Shown piece after piece: positions 5,017 to 10,889 of a stretch of 11,144 nucleotides of DNA. This DNA is from Baffinella frigidus (taxonomy: Eukaryota; Cryptophyceae; Cryptomonadales; Baffinellaceae). Within the stretch, counting starts at the first letter, position 1. Each line of letters begins with the position of its first letter. The position numbers and the translations under genes are program-made. The DNA is taken from assembly GCA_026770585.1 (NCBI GenBank), contig MU646658.1:81072-92215 (forward strand), read 5' to 3'. Under the pieces are notes generated by a model. It was not told the origin of the DNA and did not search any database. It worked only from the letters and a program-made list of their open reading frames with translations.

Positions 5017-5071
5017 AAAGGGTTGTTGCCCGGTCGTGTCTATTCGACCGGACAACAGCCTTTTTATTTTT
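5017..5071 (+). other. Hairpin followed by T-runs
   Basis: Arms 5017-5036 and 5045-5065 pair with a perfect CCGGTCG/CGACCGG top stem, an 8-base loop and a bulged AAAGG(G/C)-TGTTG base, followed by TTTTTATTTTT (5061-5071). In a bacterium this would be called an intrinsic terminator. In the eukaryotic context suggested here it may be an RNA polymerase III terminator or a chance fold-back. No transcription unit is identified upstream. Confidence 0.5.
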
Positions 5072-5160
5072 CGATGTCCTGGACCTTTTTTAACCCAAAT
5101 ATCTTTTTTAACCCGAATCCTTCAATCGATCCCTGATCCCCGATCCCGGTAAACCACACA
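5072..5160. other. Short T-rich and CCCTGATC-like sequence
   Basis: CCTTTTTTAACCCAAAT and CTTTTTTAACCCGAATC form a small direct repeat (about 5083 and 5104). CCCTGATCCCCGATCCCGG follows and resembles the CCTAATCC-type repeats near 8200-8400. Confidence 0.5.
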
Positions 5161-5386
5161 CCTCACCCCCCCACCTCAACACGATACCCAAAACCTGGAA
5201 CCAGAACCTAGAAACCAGAAACCAGAAACCCTACACTCTCAACCCGCAAACCGCAACCCAAAAACCTAAACCCTAAACCCTTAACCCCAAACCTCTAAAG
5301 ACTAAACCCTTACTTTAAACCCTTCACATCTAAACCCGAACCCCCAAACCCCAAACCCCAAAACCCTAAACCCTAAACCCTAACCC

Positions 5387-5427
<41 letters not shown>

Positions 5428-5513
5428 CCCCAAAACACGTAACCCTCTAAACCCGAAACCCCAAAACCAGAGCCGGGCGACAAACCCGCGCCAACCTCTC
5501 CAGAAACCAGAAA
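5161..5513. repeat. Degenerate telomere-like array with a CCCTAA hexamer patch
   Basis: CCAGAAAC, CCCGCAAA and CCCCAAA units lead into canonical CCCTAAA (5364-5377) and then a mixed patch at 5378-5427 in which six CCCTAA hexamers occur with CCCCTAA and CCCTAAA. Hexamers like this are rare elsewhere in the window. The array ends in sequence that joins the satellite. Confidence 0.85.
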
Positions 5514-6134
5514 TCGCATCTCTCCGAAGCGCGAGCGCAAACTCCGCGATCACTCCCCCACGGTTTACACCCCTCTCAGCATTTAGTACTGGGCATTGGA
5601 GCCTTGACGTCAAATCTGACGTTTCCCCCCCGGGAATTTGAGCCGTTCGGGCGATTTGCAAATTGACTTAGGGCGGTTCGCGCCTCGAGCGAAAAATCTG
5701 CAAACGTTCCCCCACGGTGTGCGCCCCTCTCGGCATTTAGTACTGGGAATTGGAGCCTTCACTTCAAATCCGACGTCATCCCCTCAGGAATTTGAGCCGT
5801 TTTATGGATTTTGAAATTGAGTTAGGGCGGTTCGCACCTCGAGTGGAAAATCCGCGAGCGCTCCCCCACGGTGCGGGCCCCTCTCAGCATTTAGTACTGG
5901 GCATTGGAGCCTTCCAGTCAGATCTGACGTCTTTTCACCGGAAATTTGAGCCGTTTTGTGAATTTTGAAATTGAGTTGGGGCGGTTCGCGCCCCGAGCGA
6001 AAAATCCGCGAACGCTCTTCCACGGTGCGCACCCCTCTCAGCATTTACTACTGGGAATTGGAGCCTTCCCTTGAAATCTGACGTCATCCCCCCGTGAATT
6101 TGAGCCGTTTTGTGGGTTTTGAAATCGAGTTATG
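5514..6134. repeat. Tandem satellite, 154-bp monomer
   Basis: Full monomers start with ATTTAGTACTGGG at 5581, 5735 and 5889, and a fourth (6043, ATTTACTACTGGG) is cut at about 6134; the three intervals are exactly 154 bp. Bases 5514-5580 are the end of a preceding monomer. Order within a monomer: GGGAATTGGAGCC, AAATCTGACGTC, GGGAATTTGAGCCGTTTTGTG, TTGAGTTAGGGCGGTTCGC, GAAAAATCCGCGAACG, CCCCCACGGTGCGC. The monomer carries an internal duplication of GGGAATT(G/T)GAGCC about 43 bp apart. TGACGTCA (6079-6086) in the fourth copy is a palindromic ATF/CREB-type site, probably by chance. Confidence 0.95.
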
Positions 6135-6186
6135 CAACACATCGGGCCACCAAGGCATTTTCGGCCCAAATCGGGCCACCTTTCTG

Positions 6187-6296
6187 TTACCTTATCCGTA
6201 GGAGCCCTCCTATGTCCCTACGGGTTGCCTACCGTAGGGTCCTAGGTCTTATCGCCTAGGGGTTATTCAAAATCCCTTCGAAGTCCGCTGTGTGGA
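6187..6296 (+). repeat. Dispersed structured repeat (CCGTAGG family), copy 1
   Basis: Matches 7609-7722 over its whole length with a few small indels. It contains the stem CCCTACGG (6216-6223) / CCGTAGGG (6232-6239) with an 8-base loop, a TAGGAG/CTCCTA palindrome (6199-6212), and ends AGTCCGCTGTGTGG. That end resembles the terminus of the 137-bp element (AGTCCACCGTGTGG), so this may be a related mobile element. The preceding 6135-6186 holds GGGCCACC twice and nothing else. Confidence 0.85.
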
Positions 6297-6480
6297 CTGG
6301 GCATTGAAGCCTTCCCTTCAAATCTGACGTCTTCCCCCTGGGAATTTGAGCCGTTTTGTGAATTCGTGAATGGAGTTACGGCAGGTCGCGCAGGACGCCC
6401 TCCCCGCGAAACCCGATATCCGAGAAACGCTGTGTTTCCCCGCATGCGGGGCGACATCTCTCAAACCGCGAAAGCCGAAA
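6297..6480. repeat. Partial satellite monomer joined to variant module, copy 1
   Basis: It starts in the monomer at ACTGGGCATTGAAGCC, keeps the 154-bp-family left half to about 6374, then changes to a different right half: GGCAGGTCGCGCAGGACGCC, ATCCGAGAAACG and GCGACATCTCTC. That variant right half recurs at 6670 and 6779. The satellite therefore exists in two forms sharing a left half. Confidence 0.8.
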
Positions 6481-6669
6481 TAAATGGGCGTTTTAGGGGT
6501 TTGTGTGAAAGCCTGCACGGAACACGTGCAGGTACGTGACCAATTGCTGAAGTTTGGCGTGTTTCCTGGGCAATGATCCAACAATTGACTGGGGAATTTG
6601 TTCACAAGAGTAGCCTCGTGTGGGCTACTCCCCATGTTATCGATACAGTCATCATAAATATTTCGTGGA
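6481..6669. other. Unique spacer with two perfect hairpins
   Basis: CCTGCACG (6512-6519) and CGTGCAGG (6525-6532) form an 8-bp stem with a 5-base loop, and AGTAGCC (6609-6615) and GGCTACT (6623-6629) a 7-bp stem with a 7-base loop. CAATTG occurs at about 6540 and 6583. No coding signal is supported. Confidence 0.6.
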
Positions 6670-6962
6670 ACGGCAGGTCGCGCAGGGCTCCATCCACGCG
6701 AATCCCGAAATCCGAGAAACGAATGAGCTGCCTTCCCCCTGGGAATTTGAGCCGTTTTGTGGATTCTGAAATGGAGTTACGGCAGGTCTCGCAGGACTCC
6801 ATCGACGCGAACCCCGAAATTCGAGAAACGAATGGAATCCGAGAAACGAATGGAATTCCAGATGCACTGGCCCGCAGGCGAAGCGACATCTCTCTCAGCG
6901 CGAAAGCCTCGCTGCTCGAGCTGGAAGGCCTCTGGATGAACCCTGAACGTACGCCCCACACC
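6670..6962. repeat. Variant satellite modules, copies 2 and 3
   Basis: ACGGCAGGTCGCGCAGGGCT (from 6669) and ACGGCAGGTCTCGCAGGACT (from 6779) begin two copies of the variant right half. Between them lies a piece of the standard left half (CCTGGGAATTTGAGCCGTTTTGTGG). GAATGGAATCCGAGAAAC is partly duplicated near 6820-6855. A 120-codon frame is open on the - strand here, but it is assembled from the repeats and is not called. Confidence 0.75.
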
Positions 6963-7085
6963 ATTTAGTACTGGGAATTGGAGCCTTCCCGTCAGATCTG
7001 ACGTCTTTCCCTGGGAATTTGAGCCGTTTTGGAAGATTTGTGAATGGACTTAGGGCGGTTCGCGCTTCGAGATGGAAGGCCTCTG
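6963..7085. repeat. Satellite monomer, last partial copy
   Basis: Starts ATTTAGTACTGGGAATTGGA and runs to GGGCGGTTCGCGCTTCGAG, then joins ATGGAAGGCCTCTGGATG. That phrase is also at about 6923-6938 just before this monomer, so the monomer is flanked by a short direct repeat, AAGGCCTCTGGATG. Confidence 0.85.
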
Positions 7086-7100
7086 GATGGACCCCGCATG

Positions 7101-7378
7101 TACACCCTAAACCTAAACCCTAACCCCTAGTCCTCAGACCCTAAACCCTAAACCCTAAACACTCAACCCTAAATTCTGAACCCTAAACCCTAAACCCTAA
7201 ACCCTAAACCCTAAACCCTAAACCCTAAACCCTAAACCCTAAACCCTAAACCCTAAACCCTAAACCCTAAACCCTAAACCCTAAACCCTAAACCCTAAAC
7301 CCTAAACCCTAAACCCTAAACCCTAAACCCTGAACCCTAAACCCTGAACCCTAATCCCTCAACCCTACACCCCAGACC
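7101..7378. repeat. Telomere repeat array with 21 perfect CCCTAAA units
   Basis: From 7181 to 7327 there are 21 exact CCCTAAA heptamers (147 bp), the only long pure canonical stretch. Flanks are degenerate CCCTAAA and CCCTGAA. This fixes the telomere type as TTTAGGG. Purity within degenerate DNA points to recent expansion or insertion. Confidence 0.97.
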
Positions 7379-7517
7379 CTGAAACCTGAAACCTGAAACC
7401 TGAAACCTGAAACTTGAAACCTGAAACCTAATCCCGGAAGCCGCAACCCGCAACAGGATCCCGAATCCCGTAACCCAACTCCCTGAACCCTAACCCCAAA
7501 CTGTAACCCCCAAACGA
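7379..7517. repeat. CTGAAAC array and degenerate tail
   Basis: Eight CTGAAAC heptamers (7379-7434, one with a T change), then irregular CCCGCAAC and CCCGAATC units. No gene is seen. Confidence 0.82.
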
Positions 7518-7570
7518 GAGGTGGCGTTGGAGTTAACGGGGGATGAGACATTCGTGGTCATGTGCCAAAT
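7518..7570 (+). pseudogene. Coding-like segment, short copy of the one at 7929
   Basis: Reads from GAG 7518 as EVALELTGDETFVVMCQIQ. It aligns with EVVMMELTEEETVVAMRQIQ at 7954 with a single in-frame 3-bp gap and several synonymous changes (TTA/TTG, ACG/ACC, GAG/GAA, ATC/ATT). After CAAATC it dissolves into telomere-like repeat. It is best read as a fragment of a duplicated exon. No family is recognised. Confidence 0.5.
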
Positions 7571-7608
7571 CCAAACCCTAACCCCAAACCTCAAACCCTA
7601 AACCCTGG
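7571..7608. repeat. Short CCCTAAC/CCCCAAA array
   Basis: A few telomere-like units between the coding-like segment and the dispersed repeat. Confidence 0.75.
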
Positions 7609-7722
7609 TTAGGATTTCCGTAGGAACCACCCTATGTCCCTACGGATTGCCTACCGTAGGGTCCTACAGATTATCCATAGTGAGTCAGGTTATGGAGACG
7701 CCCCTGTGTAGTCCGCTGTGTA
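7609..7722 (+). repeat. Dispersed structured repeat (CCGTAGG family), copy 2
   Basis: Same order as 6187-6296, including the stem CCCTACGG (7638-7645) / CCGTAGGG (7654-7661) and the terminal AGTCCGCTGTGTAG. It is 1422 bp from copy 1 at the left end and 1428 bp at the right. It ends about 10 bp before the 137-bp element. Confidence 0.85.
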
Positions 7723-7732
7723 GCCTGTGTGC

Positions 7733-7869
7733 CACTTGGTGGGCTACGAGGGTTTCGTTGACCCCGGATTCCGGGGTGTTGCGTGACCAATTTGCATTAG
7801 AAACATTCTTAAAGTTAATTGTCTTCAGATAAGTTGACTTTTGATGCAAGGTTCGTAGTCCACCGTGTG
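7733..7869 (-). mobile_element. 137-bp inverted-repeat element, copy A (MITE-like)
   Basis: Reverse complement of 10919-11055 at about 85 percent identity over an identical length of 137 bp. Ends are CACTTGGTGGGCT (left; first bases diverged) and AGTCCACCGTGTG (right), imperfect terminal inverted repeats. Inside are the 17-bp palindrome ACCCCGGATTCCGGGGT (7761-7777), GGTGTTGCGTGACCAATTTG, and AT-rich AAAGTTAATTG. No coding capacity, so a non-autonomous element is likely. No clear target-site duplication is visible. AAGTTGACTTTT (7831-7842) also pairs perfectly with AAAAGTCAACTT just outside (7884-7895). Confidence 0.8.
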
Positions 7870-7928
7870 GAAACGGGCTCTTGAAAAGTCAACTTCTACT
7901 GGGCGGCAACATTTGACTGCGTCTGCAG

Positions 7929-8034
7929 ATACCAAACCGCAAGCCCCGAAGCAGAGGTGGTGATGATGGAGTTGACCGAGGAGGAAACAGTCGTGGCCAT
8001 GCGCCAAATTCAGCACAACATCGCGGCCCTAACG
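7929..8034 (+). other. Coding-like segment bounded by TCTGCAG and GTACCG
   Basis: The best exon candidate here. CTGCGTCTGCAG ends at 7928. The frame from 7930 starts YQTASPEAEVV, continues through ELTEEETVVAMRQIQHNIAA and reaches ACG before GTACCG (GT 8035-8036), phase 0 at the donor. The composition (Glu/Thr/Val-rich, helix-like) is ordinary for protein and unlike the repeats. A diverged second copy lies at 7518. The frame stays open beyond the donor to TAG near 8146. No known domain is recognised; tblastn would decide. Confidence 0.5.
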
Positions 8035-8200
8035 GTACCGTCCGCCTCAAATTTTCCTGGGTGTTGGAGCCGTTTGGTACCAGCGCGCACTTTTAGGGTT
8101 GTACGTAGTACCCGACGTTATTTAAAAATATTGTATGGAACTGGATAGGGGTAGGTGTCGGACCCACTTTGATCGAGATCGTTGTTATTGAACCGAATCC
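8035..8200. other. Unique sequence, no supported feature
   Basis: The frame of the preceding segment continues to 8148, but its composition becomes less protein-like. TTTAGGGTTGT at 8093 is a brief G-strand telomere-like word. TTATTTAAAAATATTG is AT-rich. No RNA gene or promoter is supported. Confidence 0.4.
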
Positions 8201-8348
8201 TCAATCCCGGATCTCCAACCCCTCATCCCTTCCCCTTATCCCTAATACCTAATACCTAATACCTAATACCTAATACCTAACACCTATTCCCTCGTCCCTA
8301 ACCCCGACCCCCTTAATCTCTAATCCCTGATCCCCAATCCAGAATCCG

Positions 8349-8380
<32 letters not shown>

Positions 8381-8440
8381 TCATCATCCCCGATCCCTAA
8401 TCCATAACACCTCATCCCTAATTCCTCATCCATCCTTCAT
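8201..8440. repeat. CCTAATA and ATCCATA heptamer arrays
   Basis: CCTAATA repeats nearly six times from 8241 to about 8280, and ATCCATA about four times at 8353-8381, within CCCTAATC/CCCTCATC-type degenerate sequence. Still 7-bp based but further from CCCTAAA than the rest. Confidence 0.88.
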
Positions 8441-8600
8441 CCTTCCAGCGCACAGCTTGAAAACATAAATCACATTTTTTCTATCATAGTTATGGATTTC
8501 ATGCTATGGTAAAGCTAATCCTCAATCCCTAATCCATAATTCATGATCCCTAATCCCTTATTCATGATCCAGAATCCCGCATCCCTCATCCCTGATTTCG
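8441..8600. other. Mixed unique and CCCTAATC-like sequence
   Basis: Positions 8447-8515 are unique. TATCATAG (8482-8489) and CTATGGTA (8504-8511) can form a stem with one G-U pair. CCCTAATCC and TTCATGATCC repeats then resume. No gene is seen. Confidence 0.55.
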
Positions 8601-8603
8601 TAA

Positions 8604-8746
8604 GGCACTTAGCAGCGACCGAGGACCTTTTCACATTGAATCCAAGGTGAAAATCCGGTTAGGTTCCAGGGCAATGGATAAGATTCTAGTACAAATAGTT
8701 TAGATGGACTTTATCCGTGAAGTGCCCAGTGGATGCTAAGTGGCTC
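8604..8746. repeat. 143-bp structured unique block with inverted ends
   Basis: CACTTAGCA (8606-8614) and TGCTAAGTG (8734-8742) are perfect inverted repeats near the two ends, and AAGTGCC (8720-8726) is a second partner for the left end. Inside, GGACCTTTTCACATTG and CAAGGTGAAAATCC (8623-8656) form a hairpin, and GGATAA/TTATCC form another. This suits a MITE-like element or a structured non-coding RNA. Only one copy is seen. Confidence 0.6.
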
Positions 8747-8876
8747 CTGAACCCTGTTGCTGAACCCTTCTACTGAACCCTACTACTGAACCCTTCTACT
8801 GAACCCTTCTACTGAACCCTACGACTGAACCCTGCTACTGAACCCTACTGCTGAACCCTACTGCTGAACCGTGTTG
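8747..8876. repeat. 13-bp minisatellite, ten units
   Basis: CTGAACCCTTCTA and close variants repeat ten times with an exact 13-bp period (starts 8747, 8760, 8773 and so on to 8864). The unit is a CTGAACC telomere-like heptamer plus a 6-bp pyrimidine-rich extension. It starts at the right end of the structured block. Confidence 0.95.
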
Positions 8877-8883
8877 CATGCAG

Positions 8884-8928
8884 GCGGCGAAAAGGAAGGC
8901 AGATATGGGGCGCAGCGCGCGGGCTGCG
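8884..8928 (+). other. Codon-like island after TTGCATGCAG
   Basis: Follows CAG (8881-8883) and reads AAKRKADMGRSARAA in frame from 8884, ending at GCTGC|GTACTC. It is basic and Ala-rich, like the islands at 10364 and 10851. No stop falls in this frame within the island. Confidence 0.35.
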
Positions 8929-9344
8929 TACTCCCGAAACCCGAAACCCGAAAGCCTGAAACCTGAACCCCGAAACCCAAAACCCGGAACACGAACCACG
9001 AAACCTGAAACCTGAAACCTGAACCCCGAAACCCGAAACCCGACACCCGAAACCTGAAACCTGAAACCTGAAACCCGAAACCCGACACCCGACACCCGAA
9101 GCCTGAAACCTGAAACCCGAACCCCGAAACCCGGAACCCGAAACCTGAAACCCGAAACCCGAAACCTGAAACACGAAACCCTAAACCCCAAACCCCAAAC
9201 CCCACACCCTAAACCCTAAACTCTAAAACCCCAAACCCCAAACCCCGGTAAACACGAAACACGAAACACGGCATCCGAAACTTGAAATCCGAAACCCGAA
9301 ACCATAAACCCTAAACCTGAACCCCTAAACCCTACACCCTAAAC
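8929..9344. repeat. CCCGAAA / CCTGAAA telomere-like array
   Basis: About 400 bp of mostly phase-locked heptamers: CCCGAAA, CCTGAAA, CCCGACA, CACGAAA, then CCCCAAA. No gene is seen. The long - strand frames of Gly-Phe-Arg-Val type are artefacts of this array. Confidence 0.9.
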
Positions 9345-9420
9345 CAGGGCGATGCATGTACCGGGGGGGGGGCTGGGCGCTGGCCTGGGGGAAAGGTTGG
9401 CCCCAACCACTGAACACAAG
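9345..9420 (+). other. G-rich island with G10 run
   Basis: CAG at 9345-9347 is followed by GGCGATGCATGTACC, a run of ten G (9363-9372), and GGCGCTGGCCTGGGGGAAAG before GTTGGCC. The frames are open but Gly-rich and not persuasive. The G-run lies on +, opposite to the usual strand bias. Confidence 0.4.
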
Positions 9421-9580
9421 ACCTAAACCTAACCCCCAACCCTGAAACCCCAAACCCCACACCCCAAACACCAAACCCCAAACCCCAAACCCCAAACACC
9501 AAACCCCAAACCCCAAACACCACACCCCAAACACCAAACACCAAACACCAAACACCAAACACCAAACGCCACACCCCATA
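9421..9580. repeat. CCCCAAA / CACCAAA array
   Basis: CCCCAAA and CACCAAA heptamers, with five perfect CACCAAA at 9532-9566, the same variant as at 2420-2482. Confidence 0.9.
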
Positions 9581-9585
9581 CGCAG

Positions 9586-9640
9586 GTATGCAGTGGTGCC
9601 CGTGCCACGGGAGGACGAGAAGGAGTGGACCTCCGAGGCG
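9586..9640 (+). other. Codon-like island bounded by CGCAG and GTATAA
   Basis: Follows CGCAG (to 9585), with a second AG at 9593. The frame from 9587 reads YAVVPVPREDEKEWTSEA and ends GAGGCG|GTATAA; without splicing the next codons are GTA TAA. The acidic/basic and Trp composition is protein-like. The GAGGCG|GT border matches the island at 10851. Confidence 0.42.
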
Positions 9641-9650
9641 GTATAATTCC

Positions 9651-10080
9651 TAAGCCCTGCACCCTAAACCCTAAACCCAAGGTGGATTCCGAAACCCGAA
9701 ACCCGAAAACCGAAACCCTAAACCCTAAACCCTGAACCCGAAACCCTGAATCCCGAACCCTGAACCCGAAACCCTGAGCCCTGAACCCCGAACCCGAAAC
9801 CCGAAACCCTGAGCCCTGGACCCCGAACCCGAAACCTGAAACCCTGAACCGCAAACCCTGAACCCTGAACCGTAAACCCTAAACCGTAAACCCCCAAACT
9901 CCCCACCAAACCTCAACTGTAAACCCTAGACCCTTGACCATGAACCTGAAATCCTGAACCCTGAAACCCTAACCGCTAACCCTCGTGTGTGATTACACCC
10001 CAAGCCCTAAATCATAAACCCTAAACCATAAACCATACGCTCTAAACCCTGAATCACAAATCCTAAACCCTGCACCACTT
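9651..10080. repeat. CCCTGAA/CCCGAAA/CCCTAAA degenerate array
   Basis: Telomere-like units with variants CCGTAAA, CCCTGAG and CCATGAA. Short breaks (for example CTCGTGTGTGATTA near 9983) hold nothing recognised. Confidence 0.85.
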
Positions 10081-10081
10081 A

Positions 10082-10135
10082 TGCCTCAGGGATTTGTCTG
10101 TCAAGCGAAGACTTGCGCATTTTTTCGCTGACAAA
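10082..10135. other. Island with GTCAAGCGAA/TTCGCTGAC stem
   Basis: GTCAAGCGAA (10100-10109) and TTCGCTGAC (10124-10132) pair with a single bulged A around a loop rich in T. A 16-codon frame from ATG at 10081 crosses it and stops at TGA; too short to call. The flanking TTTGTC and GACAAA words extend the inverted symmetry. Confidence 0.5.
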
Positions 10136-10360
10136 CCCTAAACCACAAACTGTTAACCGTAAACCATAAACCATAAACCGTAAACCATAAACCATAAACC
10201 ATAAACCATAAACCGTTAATGATAAACCATAAGCCACAAACCATTAATCACAAACCACAAACCACACACCACAAACTACAAATCCTCTCACGTAATGTAC
10301 CTTTGTGGAAGCCCTCACCCTAAACCTCGAATCCTAAACCCGCATCCCTAAACCCAAAAA
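10136..10360. repeat. CCATAAA / CCACAAA array and degenerate tail
   Basis: CCATAAA and CCGTAAA heptamers (10160-10215), then CCACAAA forms and a short unique patch (10286-10316) with no recognised feature. Confidence 0.85.
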
Positions 10361-10363
10361 CAG

Positions 10364-10432
10364 ATCCAAAAACTGGAAAGACTCTCGCGGGCGCATAAGG
10401 AGTGGGCGCACAAGAAGAATGTTGCCAGAGCG
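10364..10432 (+). other. Codon-like 69-bp island, exon-like borders
   Basis: It starts directly after AAAAACAG (to 10363) and ends GCCAGAGCG|GTTTGC. It is exactly 23 codons with no stop. The first 19 read IQKLERLSRAHKEWAHKKN, followed by VARA; the whole is strongly helical, charged and coiled-coil-like. Composition and length as a multiple of three make it one of the better micro-exon candidates. No family recognised. Confidence 0.45.
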
Positions 10433-10440
10433 GTTTGCAT

Positions 10441-10644
10441 CCCTAACCCCTAAACCCGAAACTCAAAACCCGAAACCCGAAACCCGAAACGCGAAGCCCG
10501 AATCCCGAAACCTGAAACCCGAAACCCGAAACCAAAAACCAGAAACCAGAAACCAGAAACCAGAAACCAGAAACCAGAAACCCGAAACCAGAAACCAGAA
10601 ACCCGAAACTCGAAATCGTGTCTAAACCCCAACCCTAAACCCTG
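10441..10644. repeat. CCCGAAA and ACCAGAA heptamer arrays
   Basis: CCCGAAA units, then a run of eleven in-phase heptamers at 10538-10614 dominated by ACCAGAA, a variant seen elsewhere only at 5205-5230. The + strand Lys-Pro-Glu-Thr-Arg frame is an artefact. Confidence 0.9.
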
Positions 10645-10684
10645 AAAGCTAGGAGAGAACATCGCTCGAAACGCCAGATCAAAA
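10645..10684 (+). other. Short codon-like island
   Basis: From 10649 it reads LGENIARNARSK and then enters repeat. GAGAACATCGCTCGAAACGC is not telomere-like. Too short to judge; listed because it resembles the neighbouring basic islands. Confidence 0.25.
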
Positions 10685-10842
10685 CCCTGAACCCTAAACC
10701 CTGAACCCTGAACCCTGAACCCATAACCCATAACCCATAACCCATAACCCATAACCCGTAACCCATAACCCATAACCCATAACTCATGACCCATAACCCA
10801 TAACCCATAACCCAAAAACCCAAACCCTAAACCCTAAACCCC
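10685..10842. repeat. CCCTGAA then (CCCATAA)13 array
   Basis: Thirteen phase-perfect heptamers at 10720-10810, eleven CCCATAA and two variants (CCCGTAA, CTCATGA), then CCCAAAA and CCCTAAA. The - strand Met-Gly-Tyr-Gly-Leu-Trp-Val frames come from this. Confidence 0.93.
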
Positions 10843-10850
10843 TGACCTAG

Positions 10851-10889
10851 AAGGCGCGCTATCGTAAAATTCACTCTAGGGCGGAGGCG
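10851..10889 (+). other. Codon-like 39-bp island, exon-like borders
   Basis: Follows CCTAG (to 10850) and ends GCGGAGGCG|GTTGTT (GT 10890-10891). It is exactly 13 codons, KARYRKIHSRAEA, with both borders in phase 0, the same phase as the island at 10364. It is basic, like that island. A micro-exon reading is inference. Confidence 0.38.

Noticed and set aside
4850-6044. Frames of 70-100 codons across the 154-bp satellite on both strands
   Set aside because: The 154-bp period is not a multiple of three, and the frames recur in each monomer in different registers.
6079-6086. TGACGTCA as a CREB/ATF regulatory site
   Set aside because: Present in one satellite monomer by a single change from the common TGACGTCT; no gene nearby.
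6602-6964. 120-codon - strand frame with a Cys-x-Thr-Cys motif and Thr-Lys-Arg-Leu-Lys-Phe-Pro
   Set aside because: It is stitched from copies of the satellite left half and variant right half, overlaps other open frames on both strands, and shows no domain. The repeated motif is the repeat itself.
8604-8746. snRNA, snoRNA or tRNA-derived SINE
   Set aside because: No Sm site, C/D or H/ACA boxes, or A and B boxes could be found by eye; kept only as a structured block.
8835-9916. Long - strand frames (up to 141 codons) with Gly-Phe-Arg-Val repeats
   Set aside because: Direct translations of CCCGAAA, CCTGAAA and CACCAAA arrays in overlapping frames; no unique domain.
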